Source: an uncultured Selenomonas sp. (GTDB lineage Bacteria; Bacillota; Negativicutes; Selenomonadales; Selenomonadaceae). From it: DNA of 64,000 bases. The notes beneath the pieces were generated by a model. That model searched no databases. It was not told where the DNA came from and saw nothing but the letters and a program-made list of their open reading frames with translations. Numbering within the stretch: position 1 is the first letter of the stretch; each line of letters starts with the position of its first letter. This document shows positions 26,099 to 34,913 of the stretch, one piece after another. The stretch lies in the NCBI GenBank assembly GCA_947167105.1, contig CAMVGU010000011.1, forward strand, positions 1 to 64,000. The letters are read 5' to 3'. A program made the position numbers and the translations under genes.

Positions 26099-27973
26099 TT
26101 ACTCCTGCGGATTAAAGAAAGTGAAGGTCAGGCCAAAGGCCACGGCAAAGCCCACAGCATTGACGATAATGTACTCCAGCAGGTGGTTCAGGTAAAGGAG
26201 CGTGCCCGGAATAACCGTGATGCCCATGCCCGTACCGGCCAGGCCCATGAAGGCCGCCAGGCCGCCTGCGCAGGCACCGCCCACCAGGCCATAGATAAAG
26301 GGCTTCATGAAACGGAGATTGATACCGAAGATAGCCGGCTCGGTGATGCCGAGGAAAGCCGGAACTGCCGAGGAAATGTAGAGAGCGCGCTTCTTCGCGT
26401 TCTTCGTGCGGGCTGCAACCGCCACAGCCGCGCCGCCCTGGGCCACAATAGCGCCGGTGATGATGGCATTGAAGGGATCAACCCCCGTCGTAGCAAGGAG
26501 CTGGACTTCCAAGGCGTTGAAGATGTGATGCACGCCGAACACGACAATGACCTGCTGCAGGCCGCCCACAATGATACCGCCGATGCCGAAGGGCATAGCC
26601 AGGAAGGCTGCAACCGCGCCGAAGACAACATTCTCAATACCGTGCATGATAGGCCCAATGACGAGCAGGCCCAGCAACATGCAGACAAACAGGGTGACAA
26701 AGGGGGTAACGATAAGGTCGATGATATCAGGCACGACCTGCTTCAAAGCCGCCTGCAGCTTGGCAGCCACAATGCCCAGCACAAGGGCAGGCAGCACGGA
26801 ACCCTGGTAGCCGACAACCGGCACCTGCAGGCCAAAAATATCCATCAGGAGCGGCTGCTGTGCGCCGCCGGGGATTGCAGCCCAGGCATTCGGGAGCTGG
26901 GGAGCAACCAGCATCAGGCCCAGTACGATACCGATAACCGGAGTGCCGCCGAAGCGCTTCATGGTAGACCAGCAGACCAGCGCAGGCAGGAAGATGAAGG
27001 CCGTATCCGTCAGGACCTGGCTCATGGTCAGCACATTATCGCTGAACTGGACGCCCAGGGCCTGGCTGGCACCGCGCAGGCCCATGAAAAGACCTGTTGC
27101 CACCAGCACGGGGATAATCGGCACGAACACGTCGCCCAGAGTACGGGAAATCTTCTGGGCCAGGGACATCTGCTCATAGGCTTCCTGCTTATTGGAACCG
27201 GCAGCACCCAGATTCGTGCCTGCCACAAATACATCAAACACCTTATCGACAAAACCCGTGCCCAGGATAATCTGGTACTGGGCCGCCGCAAAGAACTGCC
27301 CCTTAACGCCGTCGATATTTTCAATGGCCTTCTCATCCACCTTGGAACGGTCATTCAGGATAAGGCGCAGACGAGTCGCACAGTGCTCTGCGCTGCGGAC
27401 ATTATCCATGCCGCCCACATAGCGCTCGATAAGCTTGGCCACACGTTCCTCAGCCGGCAGGTCGGACAGGGCCGCCTCATCGGCCTCCACCTTCTCCTGC
27501 ACGCTGGCCGACCCGGAAGACGCTCCCTCCTCTGCATCGCCGGAAACGATCTCAGCGCCATTCAGGGCAATGGTGATCTTGCCGTAATCAGCCGCATTCG
27601 TCACCAGCACCGGCGTGGTAACATCATAGCCTGCAGCCTTAATGGCAGGCACATCGAATTCCAGCAGGAGCTGGCCCTTCTTCACTGCCGCCCCCTGCTC
27701 CACACGAGCAGTGAAATGCTCGCCCTTGAGGTTCACCGTGTCAAGGCCCACATGGATAAGCATGTCAACGCCATCATTTGAATGAAGGCCAATGGCGTGC
27801 TTCGTCTCAAAGAACACCGTGACCTCGCCGTCAAAAGGCGCATAGACCTTGCCCTCAGGCTCCGCCACAGCCGCGCCACGCCCCATGGCACCGCTGGCAA
27901 AGGCCGGGTCTTTGACCTCCGACAAAGCTATCAGCTTGCCGGAAAGCGGACTGTCCAGACGCAAATCCTTCAT
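26099..27973 (-). CDS. Sucrose-type PTS transporter, fused EIIA-EIIB-EIIC
   Basis: A 624-aa phosphotransferase permease in the order A-B-C. EIIA (about 1-150) has the phospho-His in DMLIHVGLDTVNL; EIIB (about 180-260) has the phospho-Cys in SAEHCATRLRL; EIIC (about 275-620) is the membrane sugar channel of the Glc/Suc superfamily. An A-first order differs from the common B-C-A arrangement. Sucrose specificity is inferred from the adjacent sacA; trehalose or beta-glucosides cannot be excluded. Start ATG 27973 after AAAGGGG. Confidence 0.9.
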   Translation of the reverse strand: MKDLRLDSPLSGKLIALSEVKDPAFASGAMGRGAAVAEPEGKVYAPFDGEVTVFFETKHAIGLHSNDGVDMLIHVGLDTVNLKGEHFTARVEQGAAVKKGQLLLEFDVPAIKAAGYDVTTPVLVTNAADYGKITIALNGAEIVSGDAEEGASSGSASVQEKVEADEAALSDLPAEERVAKLIERYVGGMDNVRSAEHCATRLRLILNDRSKVDEKAIENIDGVKGQFFAAAQYQIILGTGFVDKVFDVFVAGTNLGAAGSNKQEAYEQMSLAQKISRTLGDVFVPIIPVLVATGLFMGLRGASQALGVQFSDNVLTMSQVLTDTAFIFLPALVCWSTMKRFGGTPVIGIVLGLMLVAPQLPNAWAAIPGGAQQPLLMDIFGLQVPVVGYQGSVLPALVLGIVAAKLQAALKQVVPDIIDLIVTPFVTLFVCMLLGLLVIGPIMHGIENVVFGAVAAFLAMPFGIGGIIVGGLQQVIVVFGVHHIFNALEVQLLATTGVDPFNAIITGAIVAQGGAAVAVAARTKNAKKRALYISSAVPAFLGITEPAIFGINLRFMKPFIYGLVGGACAGGLAAFMGLAGTGMGITVIPGTLLYLNHLLEYIIVNAVGFAVAFGLTFTFFNPQE

Positions 27974-28151
27974 GATTAGTTCCCCTTTCCCCTAAACATG
28001 GAAACGATACCGTAAAACGGAAAATAATGCCTGCGGCCTGACTTTCAGCCGTTAAAAGACATATTCGTCATTTAACGGGAATTTCCTGCCGCTTTCGGAT
28101 GTGAAACCAATTTCATACTCATAGTCTAATATAGCCCCGGATATTTGTCAA
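27974..28151 (-). promoter_or_regulatory. Promoter and operator-rich leader of the sucrose PTS
   Basis: Minus strand TTGACA (28146-28151), 17-bp spacer, TAGACT (28123-28128). A TGAAA-CCAA-TTTCA dyad (28102-28115) lies at the start of transcription and a second, GG.A.CG.T.CC-type LacI-like site just upstream of the coding region (about 28005-28017). Between them is a 12-bp inverted repeat, CCGTTAAAAGAC with one mismatch (28049-28060, 28067-28078). The leader is about 140 nt. It suggests repression by a ScrR-like LacI protein not encoded here. Confidence 0.55.
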
Positions 28152-28308
28152 GGGGCAAACAGATTTCTTTTTCCGCTTCTTCAAGGCAATTTCCTCCGCT
28201 AAAGCTATCATATATTTCACGCAACTATTTCCCGCTTTTTTTCAGAATCAGCTTCTATAATTCGCAATGGTGTATCAAGTGACATCAAAAACGAAAGGAA
28301 GATTTCCA

Positions 28309-28980
28309 TTGAAAAGAGTAACACGTATATTATTGTTGACCATGCTGGTGATGGCATGCTGCTCAAGCCTTGCTTTGGCATCTGCCTTCCGTGTGGGTGA
28401 TCAGGGCGAGGCCGTGGCCAGGATTCAGGCACAGCTTGCAAGTTTAGGCTACGATGTTGCCGTGGATGGCAGCTTCGGGCCTGCAACAGCTAGTGCAGTC
28501 CAGGCTTTCCAGGCTGATTCCGGCCTGGAAGCAGATGGACTTGTGGGACAGGGTACGTACTCCGCCCTGTTCGGCACCGACGAGCCGATGCCGGAAGTCA
28601 GCCGCGGTACTACCAGCATCTCCCGCCGCCTGATTTCCGATGCCCTGCAGTATGTGGGCGTCCCCTATGTCTTCGGCGGCACCAGCCCGGAATACGGTTT
28701 TGACTGCTCCGGCTTTGTGCAGTATGTTTTCGCCCTGTCCGGCATTGATATTCCCCGCACGGCTGATTACCAGTTCGAGATAGGCACGCCGGTCTCCAAA
28801 GAAGACCTGATTCCAGGCGACCTGGTCTTCTTCGAGACGTATGCGCCGGGTGCCTCCCATGTGGGCATCTACATCGGCGACGGCAACTTCGTTGACGCCA
28901 CCTCCGGCGGCGTAACGGTCGAATCCCTGTACAGCCCCTACCGTCTCTCCTGCTACTACGGCGCACGCCGCATCATCTGA
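28309..28980 (+). CDS. Secreted NlpC/P60 peptidoglycan endopeptidase with peptidoglycan-binding domain
   Basis: A 223-aa exported hydrolase. A Sec signal peptide (about 1-25, ending LALASA) precedes a PG_binding_1 domain (about 28-85; GDQGEAVARIQAQLASLGY) and an NlpC/P60 domain (about 105-223). The catalytic Cys is in GFDCSGFVQ and the His in SHVGIYIGDG. TTG 28309 with AAAGGAAG upstream is preferred; an ATG at 28267 sits within a few bases of the expected transcription start (TATAAT at 28254-28259). Probably cleaves D-Glu-diaminopimelate stem peptides. Confidence 0.9.
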   Translation: MKRVTRILLLTMLVMACCSSLALASAFRVGDQGEAVARIQAQLASLGYDVAVDGSFGPATASAVQAFQADSGLEADGLVGQGTYSALFGTDEPMPEVSRGTTSISRRLISDALQYVGVPYVFGGTSPEYGFDCSGFVQYVFALSGIDIPRTADYQFEIGTPVSKEDLIPGDLVFFETYAPGASHVGIYIGDGNFVDATSGGVTVESLYSPYRLSCYYGARRII

Positions 28981-28999
28981 CAGCATAATTTTTTAATCG

Positions 29000-29025
29000 A
29001 AAAGCCGCCCTTACGGGCGGCTTTT
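29000..29025. terminator. Bidirectional terminator
   Basis: An 11-bp stem AAAAGCCGCCC/GGGCGGCTTTT between convergent NlpC/P60 and dnaB; overlaps the dnaB stop. Confidence 0.9.
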
Positions 29026-30350
29026 TACTGTATGAGCAAATCCCGGAACTTGGTAAACTCTCTCTGGAAGAAAAGCTTGATTGTGTCCACCGGGCCGTTA
29101 CGGTGCTTGGCTATGATGACTTCCGTGATGTTCTTGTCCTCGGTGTCCTTGTCGTAATAATCCTCACGGTAGAGGAACATGACAATATCCGCATCCTGCT
29201 CCAGGGAGCCTGACTCACGTAGGTCAGAGAGCATGGGGCGCTTGACCTGGCGGCTTTCTACGGAGCGTGAGAGCTGGGAGAGAGCCACCACGGGCACATC
29301 CAGTTCACGGGCCAGAGCTTTAAGCGAGCGGGAAATCTCGGAAATCTCCTGCTGGCGGTTGTCTGAGTTTCGGCTGGGACGCCCCTGCATGAGCTGCAGG
29401 TAGTCGATGAAAATGACATCCAGGCCGTGCTCCGCCTTCAGGCGCCGCGCCTTGGAGCGCAGTTCCATGACGGTGAGGCCCGCCGTATCGTCGATATAGA
29501 TGGGAGCCTTGTTCAGCCGGTCGGCAACCTCCACCAGCTTCGTCCATTCCTCGTCCGTCAGTTGGCCGGTGCGCAAATGCTGGGCATCAATGCCCCCCTC
29601 GGAGCAGAGCATGCGCTGCATCAGTTGTTCCTTGCTCATTTCCAGGGAGAAGAAGGCGCAGATGCCTCCGTGGAGACCCACGTAGCTGGCGATATTGAGG
29701 GTGAAAGCGGTCTTGCCCATGGAAGGCCGGGCCGCAACCAGCACCAGGTCGGATTTCTGCAAGCCGCTGGTGAGGGTGTCAAGATCCTTGAAGCCTGTGG
29801 ACAGGCCCGTCAGGCCGCCCTTGGATTCATATAAGAGATTGATGCGCTCGAAGGTGCGCATCAGGATATCCTTCATGGATTCAAAGGCACCGCCGGACTG
29901 GCCCGCCGCCACGGCAAGGATTTTCTTCTCCGCCTCATCCATGATGGCCTCGACATCCTCGGTATCCTCATAGGCAGCGGCCGCTATCGCCGTGGCCGCA
30001 TCTATGAGGCGACGCAGCTCGGCTTTCTCCCGCACAATCTTCGCGTGGTAGGTGACATTTGCTGCCGTGGGCACCGTGTTGGCGAGGTCAGAGACAAAGG
30101 TAATGCCGCCGACCCGCTCCAACTGTTCCTCTTTCCTGAGTTCTTCCACCAGGGTCACGATATCGACGGCTTCCTCGTTCTCGATCAGCTTCTGCATGGC
30201 CTCGAAGGCAATCCTGTGCGCCTCCCGGTAAAAATCCTCCCCATGCAGGATCTCCATGACCTGGGTAATGGCTTCTTTCTTGATGAGCATCGCGCCCAGC
30301 ACGGCTTTTTCCGCCTCGATATTCTGGGGCGGCATGCGATCCTGCGGCAT
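29025..30350 (-). CDS. dnaB: Replicative DNA helicase
   Basis: A 441-aa DnaB helicase. The N-terminal domain (NIEAEKAVLGAMLI, 10-110) precedes a linker and the RecA-like core with Walker A ARPSMGKTAF (near 207) and Walker B VIFIDYLQLMQG. Hexameric helicase at the replication fork. Its ATG overlaps the lonC stop by one base (TAATG). Last gene of yybS-gdpP-rplI-lonC-dnaB. Confidence 0.97.
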   Translation of the reverse strand: MPQDRMPPQNIEAEKAVLGAMLIKKEAITQVMEILHGEDFYREAHRIAFEAMQKLIENEEAVDIVTLVEELRKEEQLERVGGITFVSDLANTVPTAANVTYHAKIVREKAELRRLIDAATAIAAAAYEDTEDVEAIMDEAEKKILAVAAGQSGGAFESMKDILMRTFERINLLYESKGGLTGLSTGFKDLDTLTSGLQKSDLVLVAARPSMGKTAFTLNIASYVGLHGGICAFFSLEMSKEQLMQRMLCSEGGIDAQHLRTGQLTDEEWTKLVEVADRLNKAPIYIDDTAGLTVMELRSKARRLKAEHGLDVIFIDYLQLMQGRPSRNSDNRQQEISEISRSLKALARELDVPVVALSQLSRSVESRQVKRPMLSDLRESGSLEQDADIVMFLYREDYYDKDTEDKNITEVIIAKHRNGPVDTIKLFFQREFTKFRDLLIQ

Positions 30351-32350
30351 TACCCTTCCTCCTCGGGAGCTTCTTCCTCATCGGCGAAAATATACTCAAA
30401 GGCTTCCTCGGCTGTCTTGACCGGATGGATTTCCAGCCCCAGATGTTCCTTGGGGATATCCTTGGAATTCTCCTTGGGGATTAGCATGACCTTGATGCCT
30501 GCCTGCTTGGCGCCGTAGGCTTTTTCAAAGACGCCGCCCACGGGGCGCACGCGGCCCGCCAGGGAGATCTCCCCTGTGACCGCCACATCCTGCCGGATCT
30601 TGCGGCCTGTGACGGCGGAGACCAGCACCGCCAGTATGGCTGTGCCTGCGCTGGGGCCATCGATTTTGCCGCCGCCGATTACATTGATATGCACGTCATA
30701 GTCATGGATATCCTTGCCCGTGACCCGGCGCAGCACGGAGGCTGCATTGAACACGGAGTCCTTGGCCATGGAACCGGCTGTCTCGTTGAAGCGCACCGTG
30801 CCCTTGCCCTTCTCATGGGCGGGAAAGGCCACGGCCTCAATCTCGATAACCGAGCCCAGAAAGCCTGAGACTCCCAGCCCGAAGATATGGCCCTGAATCA
30901 GCTTGTCGGAGGCTTTTTTCGTCACATACTGGAACAGGCGGCTGACCTGGGCGACCTCGTAGATTTCCGCCTTGCTCACCGTGACGGCAGGGCTTGCCCC
31001 TGCTTCCGCCCCCTGCACTTCTTCAGCTTCGGAGGGGGCAGCTTCCTCTGCCTGGGCACTGGCTTTTTCCAAGGCCAGGCTGTAGGCATCGGCCAGGATA
31101 TTGATGGCCTTGCGGCCCTCTATGGTGTACTCCGAAATCAGCTCGGCAATGCCCGGCTCCAGGACCGCCCCCAGCTTTTTGGCTGCATTCTCCACAATGA
31201 TGCGGATATGCTTAGGCGTCAGCGGCTCGAAGTAAATCTCCGCACAGCGAGAGCGCAGGGCAGGGTTGATGGAACCGGCATCGCGGGTAGTCGCCCCGAT
31301 CAGCACGAAATCCGCCGGTGCCCCTTCCTCAAAAAGCTGCCTGATATATTTCGGCACCTTCGGATCATCAGGATCATAATAGGCGGACTCAAAGAAGGCG
31401 CGCTTATCCTCCAGCACCTTCAGGAGCTTGTTCTGCAGCATCTCATCCATTTCACCGATTTCGTCGATAAAGAGGATACCGCCGTGAGCCTCCGTCACCA
31501 GACCCGGTTTCGGCTCCGGCACGCCTGCGTCCGCCAGGGCGCGGGAGGCCCCCTGATAGATGGGGTCATGCACCGAGCCCAGAAGGGGGTTCGTGATGTC
31601 CCTGGGGTCCCAGCGCAGGGTCGTGCCGTCCGTCTCCACAAAGGGAGCCTCTGCCCCGAAGGGCGAGGTTTCCTTCTTCTTGGCCGCTTCCAGCACCAGG
31701 CGCGCAGCCGTGGTCTTGCCCACCCCCGGCGGGCCGTAGAGCAGCAAATGCTGGGGATAGGGGGAGGAAAGCTTGGCCATCAGGGATTTCACTGCCCGCT
31801 CCTGGCCCACGATTTCAGCAAAGGACCGGGGGCGCAAAAGCTCCATAACCGACTGGGTCAGATGGACGCTTTCCAGCTTTTCCAGTTCCTCACGCTTCGC
31901 CTTGTCATGGGGAGACTCCAAATCAGGCTTTTCCTCCTTGATGACCTGACGGCGTATATCATCCACGTAATCGGCGTGCTCTTTCTCCAGCTTCTCCGTG
32001 ACCTTCTTCTCTATCCTGCTTTCCACGTCCTTGCGGGCAACGATATCCGCCACCCGTTCCTGCAACTGCATCAGTATCTCAGGGATCTCCCCATCCCTGG
32101 GGGCAGGCCCCAGCATGGGATTTTCCTCCAGGATGCGCCTGAGAGCCAGGACGCGCTCCCCGCGCTTGTCCGAGCGCATCAGGGAAAGGGCCTCCATCTT
32201 GCCTGCCTGGATGACCAGCTTTTCCGTCCCCACCAGGTCTACCAGGAGTGCGTAGAGGGCGTTGATCTGCCGGTCAATCTGCTCCATTGCCACATCCTTC
32301 CTGGGGGGCAGCTCGGATTTGCTCGAAAATAACTTATCAAAGAATTTCAT
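30350..32350 (-). CDS. lonC: Lon-family ATP-dependent protease, LonC type
   Basis: A 666-aa protease distinct from classical Lon: it lacks the LAN domain and starts with a helical region (1-150), then a AAA+ module (Walker A YGPPGVGKTT near 210, FIDEIGEMDE Walker B) and the Lon serine/lysine protease domain (about 470-650, GPSAGTA serine). An Ala/Glu-rich insert (about 445-465) lies between ATPase and protease. Similar genes are annotated as sporulation-type Lon in Firmicutes. Whether it degrades or remodels proteins is open. Located between rplI and dnaB. Confidence 0.88.
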   Translation of the reverse strand: MKFFDKLFSSKSELPPRKDVAMEQIDRQINALYALLVDLVGTEKLVIQAGKMEALSLMRSDKRGERVLALRRILEENPMLGPAPRDGEIPEILMQLQERVADIVARKDVESRIEKKVTEKLEKEHADYVDDIRRQVIKEEKPDLESPHDKAKREELEKLESVHLTQSVMELLRPRSFAEIVGQERAVKSLMAKLSSPYPQHLLLYGPPGVGKTTAARLVLEAAKKKETSPFGAEAPFVETDGTTLRWDPRDITNPLLGSVHDPIYQGASRALADAGVPEPKPGLVTEAHGGILFIDEIGEMDEMLQNKLLKVLEDKRAFFESAYYDPDDPKVPKYIRQLFEEGAPADFVLIGATTRDAGSINPALRSRCAEIYFEPLTPKHIRIIVENAAKKLGAVLEPGIAELISEYTIEGRKAINILADAYSLALEKASAQAEEAAPSEAEEVQGAEAGASPAVTVSKAEIYEVAQVSRLFQYVTKKASDKLIQGHIFGLGVSGFLGSVIEIEAVAFPAHEKGKGTVRFNETAGSMAKDSVFNAASVLRRVTGKDIHDYDVHINVIGGGKIDGPSAGTAILAVLVSAVTGRKIRQDVAVTGEISLAGRVRPVGGVFEKAYGAKQAGIKVMLIPKENSKDIPKEHLGLEIHPVKTAEEAFEYIFADEEEAPEEEG

Positions 32351-32362
32351 GGTCTTACTCTG

Positions 32363-32806
32363 TTATTCTGCCACAATATTGACTTTTATCTTGCTAGTAA
32401 TGGCGGGATGCACCTTGATTACTGCCTCGTAGCTGCCCGCCCCGGTGACTGTCCCCTGAATGGAAATTTTCTTCTTGTCCACGGTGATATTCTGTTTGGC
32501 CAGGGCATCAGCCACATCCTTGCCCGTCACCGAGCCGAAAAGCTTGCCCCCCTCCCCCATGCGGACGGGGATGGTAACTTCCACTTTCTCCAGTTGCGCC
32601 GCCATCAGCTTGGCCTCGTCCGTAGCCTGGGCCTCCTTGCGGGCCTTGGAACCGGCCTGCTGCTTGGCCACGTTCAGGGTCTGGGCCGTAGCCGGTACCG
32701 CCAGCTTGCGAGGCAGCAGGAAATTGCGGCCATAGCCTTCCTGTACCTCGACAATCTCACCCTTTGCACCGAGTTTCTTCACATCCTGGGTAAGTATAAC
32801 TTTCAT
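32363..32806 (-). CDS. rplI: 50S ribosomal protein L9
   Basis: A 147-aa ribosomal protein: N-terminal rRNA-binding domain MKVILTQDVKKLGAKGEIVEV with GYGRNFLLPRKLA, a central helix, and the C-terminal domain. ATG 32806 has GGGAG 8 nt upstream. It lies between gdpP and lonC, the usual Firmicutes neighbourhood. Confidence 0.97.
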   Translation of the reverse strand: MKVILTQDVKKLGAKGEIVEVQEGYGRNFLLPRKLAVPATAQTLNVAKQQAGSKARKEAQATDEAKLMAAQLEKVEVTIPVRMGEGGKLFGSVTGKDVADALAKQNITVDKKKISIQGTVTGAGSYEAVIKVHPAITSKIKVNIVAE

Positions 32807-32837
32807 TTGAAAAACTCCCTTCTGGAAAAAAATTCTT

Positions 32838-34886
32838 TTAACTGGCCTTAGGCGGAACCGCCTTGGCTTGTGCAGCCTTGGCCTTAGCCTCCGCCTCCTC
32901 GGCGGCACGGTCTTCTTCCTCGATATAATCCCTCGCGACCTCAACCACGCTGAGCAGGATGCTGGGCAGTTCTTCATCGGTAATCTGGGCACCGGCCACA
33001 TTCTGATGGCCGCCGCCGCCAAATTTTTCCATGATGACCTGCACATTCAGCTCTCCCGTAGAACGGGCTGAGATGCCTACCGTTGCCTCATCTCTCTGGA
33101 AAACCACAATGCTCATCCTTACATCCTCAACGCGGAGCAGGGAGTCTGCCGCCTGGGCGGCAATGACCTGGCCATTGGCCCGGATATTCGGGCAGGATGT
33201 CACGATGAGCCCTCCCGGATAGAGCTTGGAATTTGCCTTGGCCTCCGCAAGGGCCACGGTAGTCTCGTAGTCCGTGCGGAACAGATGGCGCACCATCACC
33301 GGGTCTGCACCGCTGCGGCGCAGGTAGGCTGCCGCATCAAAGGTACGCACTCCGGTCTGCACCGCAAAATTCTTCGTGTCCACCACTATGCCGGAATACA
33401 GAGCCGTTGCATCGAGGCGGGAGACCACCAGATTATCGTCGAAATACATCAGAAGCTCCGTCACCAGCTCGGAAGTAGAGCTGGAAGCCGGCTCAATATA
33501 CACCAGCAGGGGATTCTTGATAAAATGCTCGCTGCGGCGGTGATGGTCGATAACAACCACCTGCTTGGAGCGCTCCAGCAGATCCGGGCAGGCCACCAGA
33601 TGGGGGATATGGGTATCCACCACGATGAGCAGGGGATTGAGCACCGTCATATTGGCCAGGTTTTCCGCCCTGACGAACATGCCCTCGTACTCCTCCTTGC
33701 CCTTCAGGAGCTCGGCAAATTTATCTATGCCCTCATTCATATCCGAGAGCACGATATGCACAGGCTTATCTATTTGCCTGGCCATCTTCGCCACGCCCAT
33801 GGCTGCGCCGAAGCAGTCGAAATCCTCATTATGGTGCCCCATCACAAAGATTTCATCCGCCCCCTCCATGATTTCCCGCAGGGCATGAGCCACCACCCGC
33901 GCCTTCACACGGGTATGCTTCTCCACCGCCTTCGCGCGGCCCCCGAAGAACTGGGTCTTGCCGCCGATATTCACTGCCACCTGGTCGCCGCCACGGCCCA
34001 GGGCCAGGTCAAGACCTGCCTGGGCCTGGGCCCCCAGCTCTGCCATGGTCTGGCTGTCCGCCACCGAGACACCGATGGACAGAGTGACGGGCAGGCGGTT
34101 CGTATTCGTAAGCTGGCGCACCTTGTCCAAAAGCTCGAATTTCTCAGCCATGGCCCGATCCAGGGCCTGACGCTCCAGCACGATGATGTAGCGATCCTCT
34201 GCCACCCGCTTCATATAGCCCCCCAGGGACTGGGACCAGGAATCAAGCTGCTGGTTCACCGCCAAAAGCAGCGCCGTGCGCTCCGCCTCCGTCTGGCGCT
34301 GCACGACCTCCTCGAAGTTATCTATCTGCACCGCGCAGAGCACCGTGCGGCTCATAAGGTACTCATTCCTGAGATGCTCGAAGCCTGACACATCCTGCAC
34401 ATACAGGGCCATCAACTGCTCCTGTCCCGGCGGTGTCTTGATGGGCACATGGTGAACCTGGTAATAGCTGTCCTCCTGGGTGAAGACATACTTGCCCTCC
34501 GTGCCCCAGACCGGGCCTATGATAAGCCCCGGCCAGATGTCGCGCACATCCGTGTCCTGCTCCACCTCGGCGCCCACATACTCAGCAAAGCGACGGGAAG
34601 CCCACTGCACACGGCCCGAAGCATCAATGATGACAATGGCCTGGGGCAGCTCCTCCACTGCGTAAGCGAGCATCACGCCCAGGTTGCGCAGGACATTCTT
34701 GAAATAAATGGCAAAGCGGCGGGAGCGGTCTGCGCAGCGTTCCCTCGCAAAAGAGGCCAGCGCTAGCCAGAGCACGGCGGCCCCTGCCGCCAGGTATTCA
34801 TTGTAGAAATAAAGTACGCCAATCAGTGCCAGCATCACGACCAGATGGATGGATAAATCTATCCAGGCCGAAAGATTACGAGGCAT
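32838..34886 (-). CDS. gdpP: Cyclic-di-AMP phosphodiesterase GdpP
   Basis: A 682-aa membrane enzyme: two N-terminal membrane helices (about 8-50), a PAS-like domain (about 75-165), a degenerate GGDEF domain (about 170-305), and DHH (about 335-490; GHHNEDFDCFG, VDTHIPH, VIDHHRRS) plus DHHA1 (FGGGGHQNVAGAQI near 640). It hydrolyses c-di-AMP to pApA. The first DHH motif reads N-E-D where P-D is usual, but the metal-binding Asp/His pattern appears intact. An Ala/Lys-rich tail ends the protein. The matching synthase is CdaA at 2738. Confidence 0.93.
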   Translation of the reverse strand: MPRNLSAWIDLSIHLVVMLALIGVLYFYNEYLAAGAAVLWLALASFARERCADRSRRFAIYFKNVLRNLGVMLAYAVEELPQAIVIIDASGRVQWASRRFAEYVGAEVEQDTDVRDIWPGLIIGPVWGTEGKYVFTQEDSYYQVHHVPIKTPPGQEQLMALYVQDVSGFEHLRNEYLMSRTVLCAVQIDNFEEVVQRQTEAERTALLLAVNQQLDSWSQSLGGYMKRVAEDRYIIVLERQALDRAMAEKFELLDKVRQLTNTNRLPVTLSIGVSVADSQTMAELGAQAQAGLDLALGRGGDQVAVNIGGKTQFFGGRAKAVEKHTRVKARVVAHALREIMEGADEIFVMGHHNEDFDCFGAAMGVAKMARQIDKPVHIVLSDMNEGIDKFAELLKGKEEYEGMFVRAENLANMTVLNPLLIVVDTHIPHLVACPDLLERSKQVVVIDHHRRSEHFIKNPLLVYIEPASSSTSELVTELLMYFDDNLVVSRLDATALYSGIVVDTKNFAVQTGVRTFDAAAYLRRSGADPVMVRHLFRTDYETTVALAEAKANSKLYPGGLIVTSCPNIRANGQVIAAQAADSLLRVEDVRMSIVVFQRDEATVGISARSTGELNVQVIMEKFGGGGHQNVAGAQITDEELPSILLSVVEVARDYIEEEDRAAEEAEAKAKAAQAKAVPPKAS

Positions 34887-34913
34887 AGGTACACCTCCAA
34901 GAAACTGCCTGCA

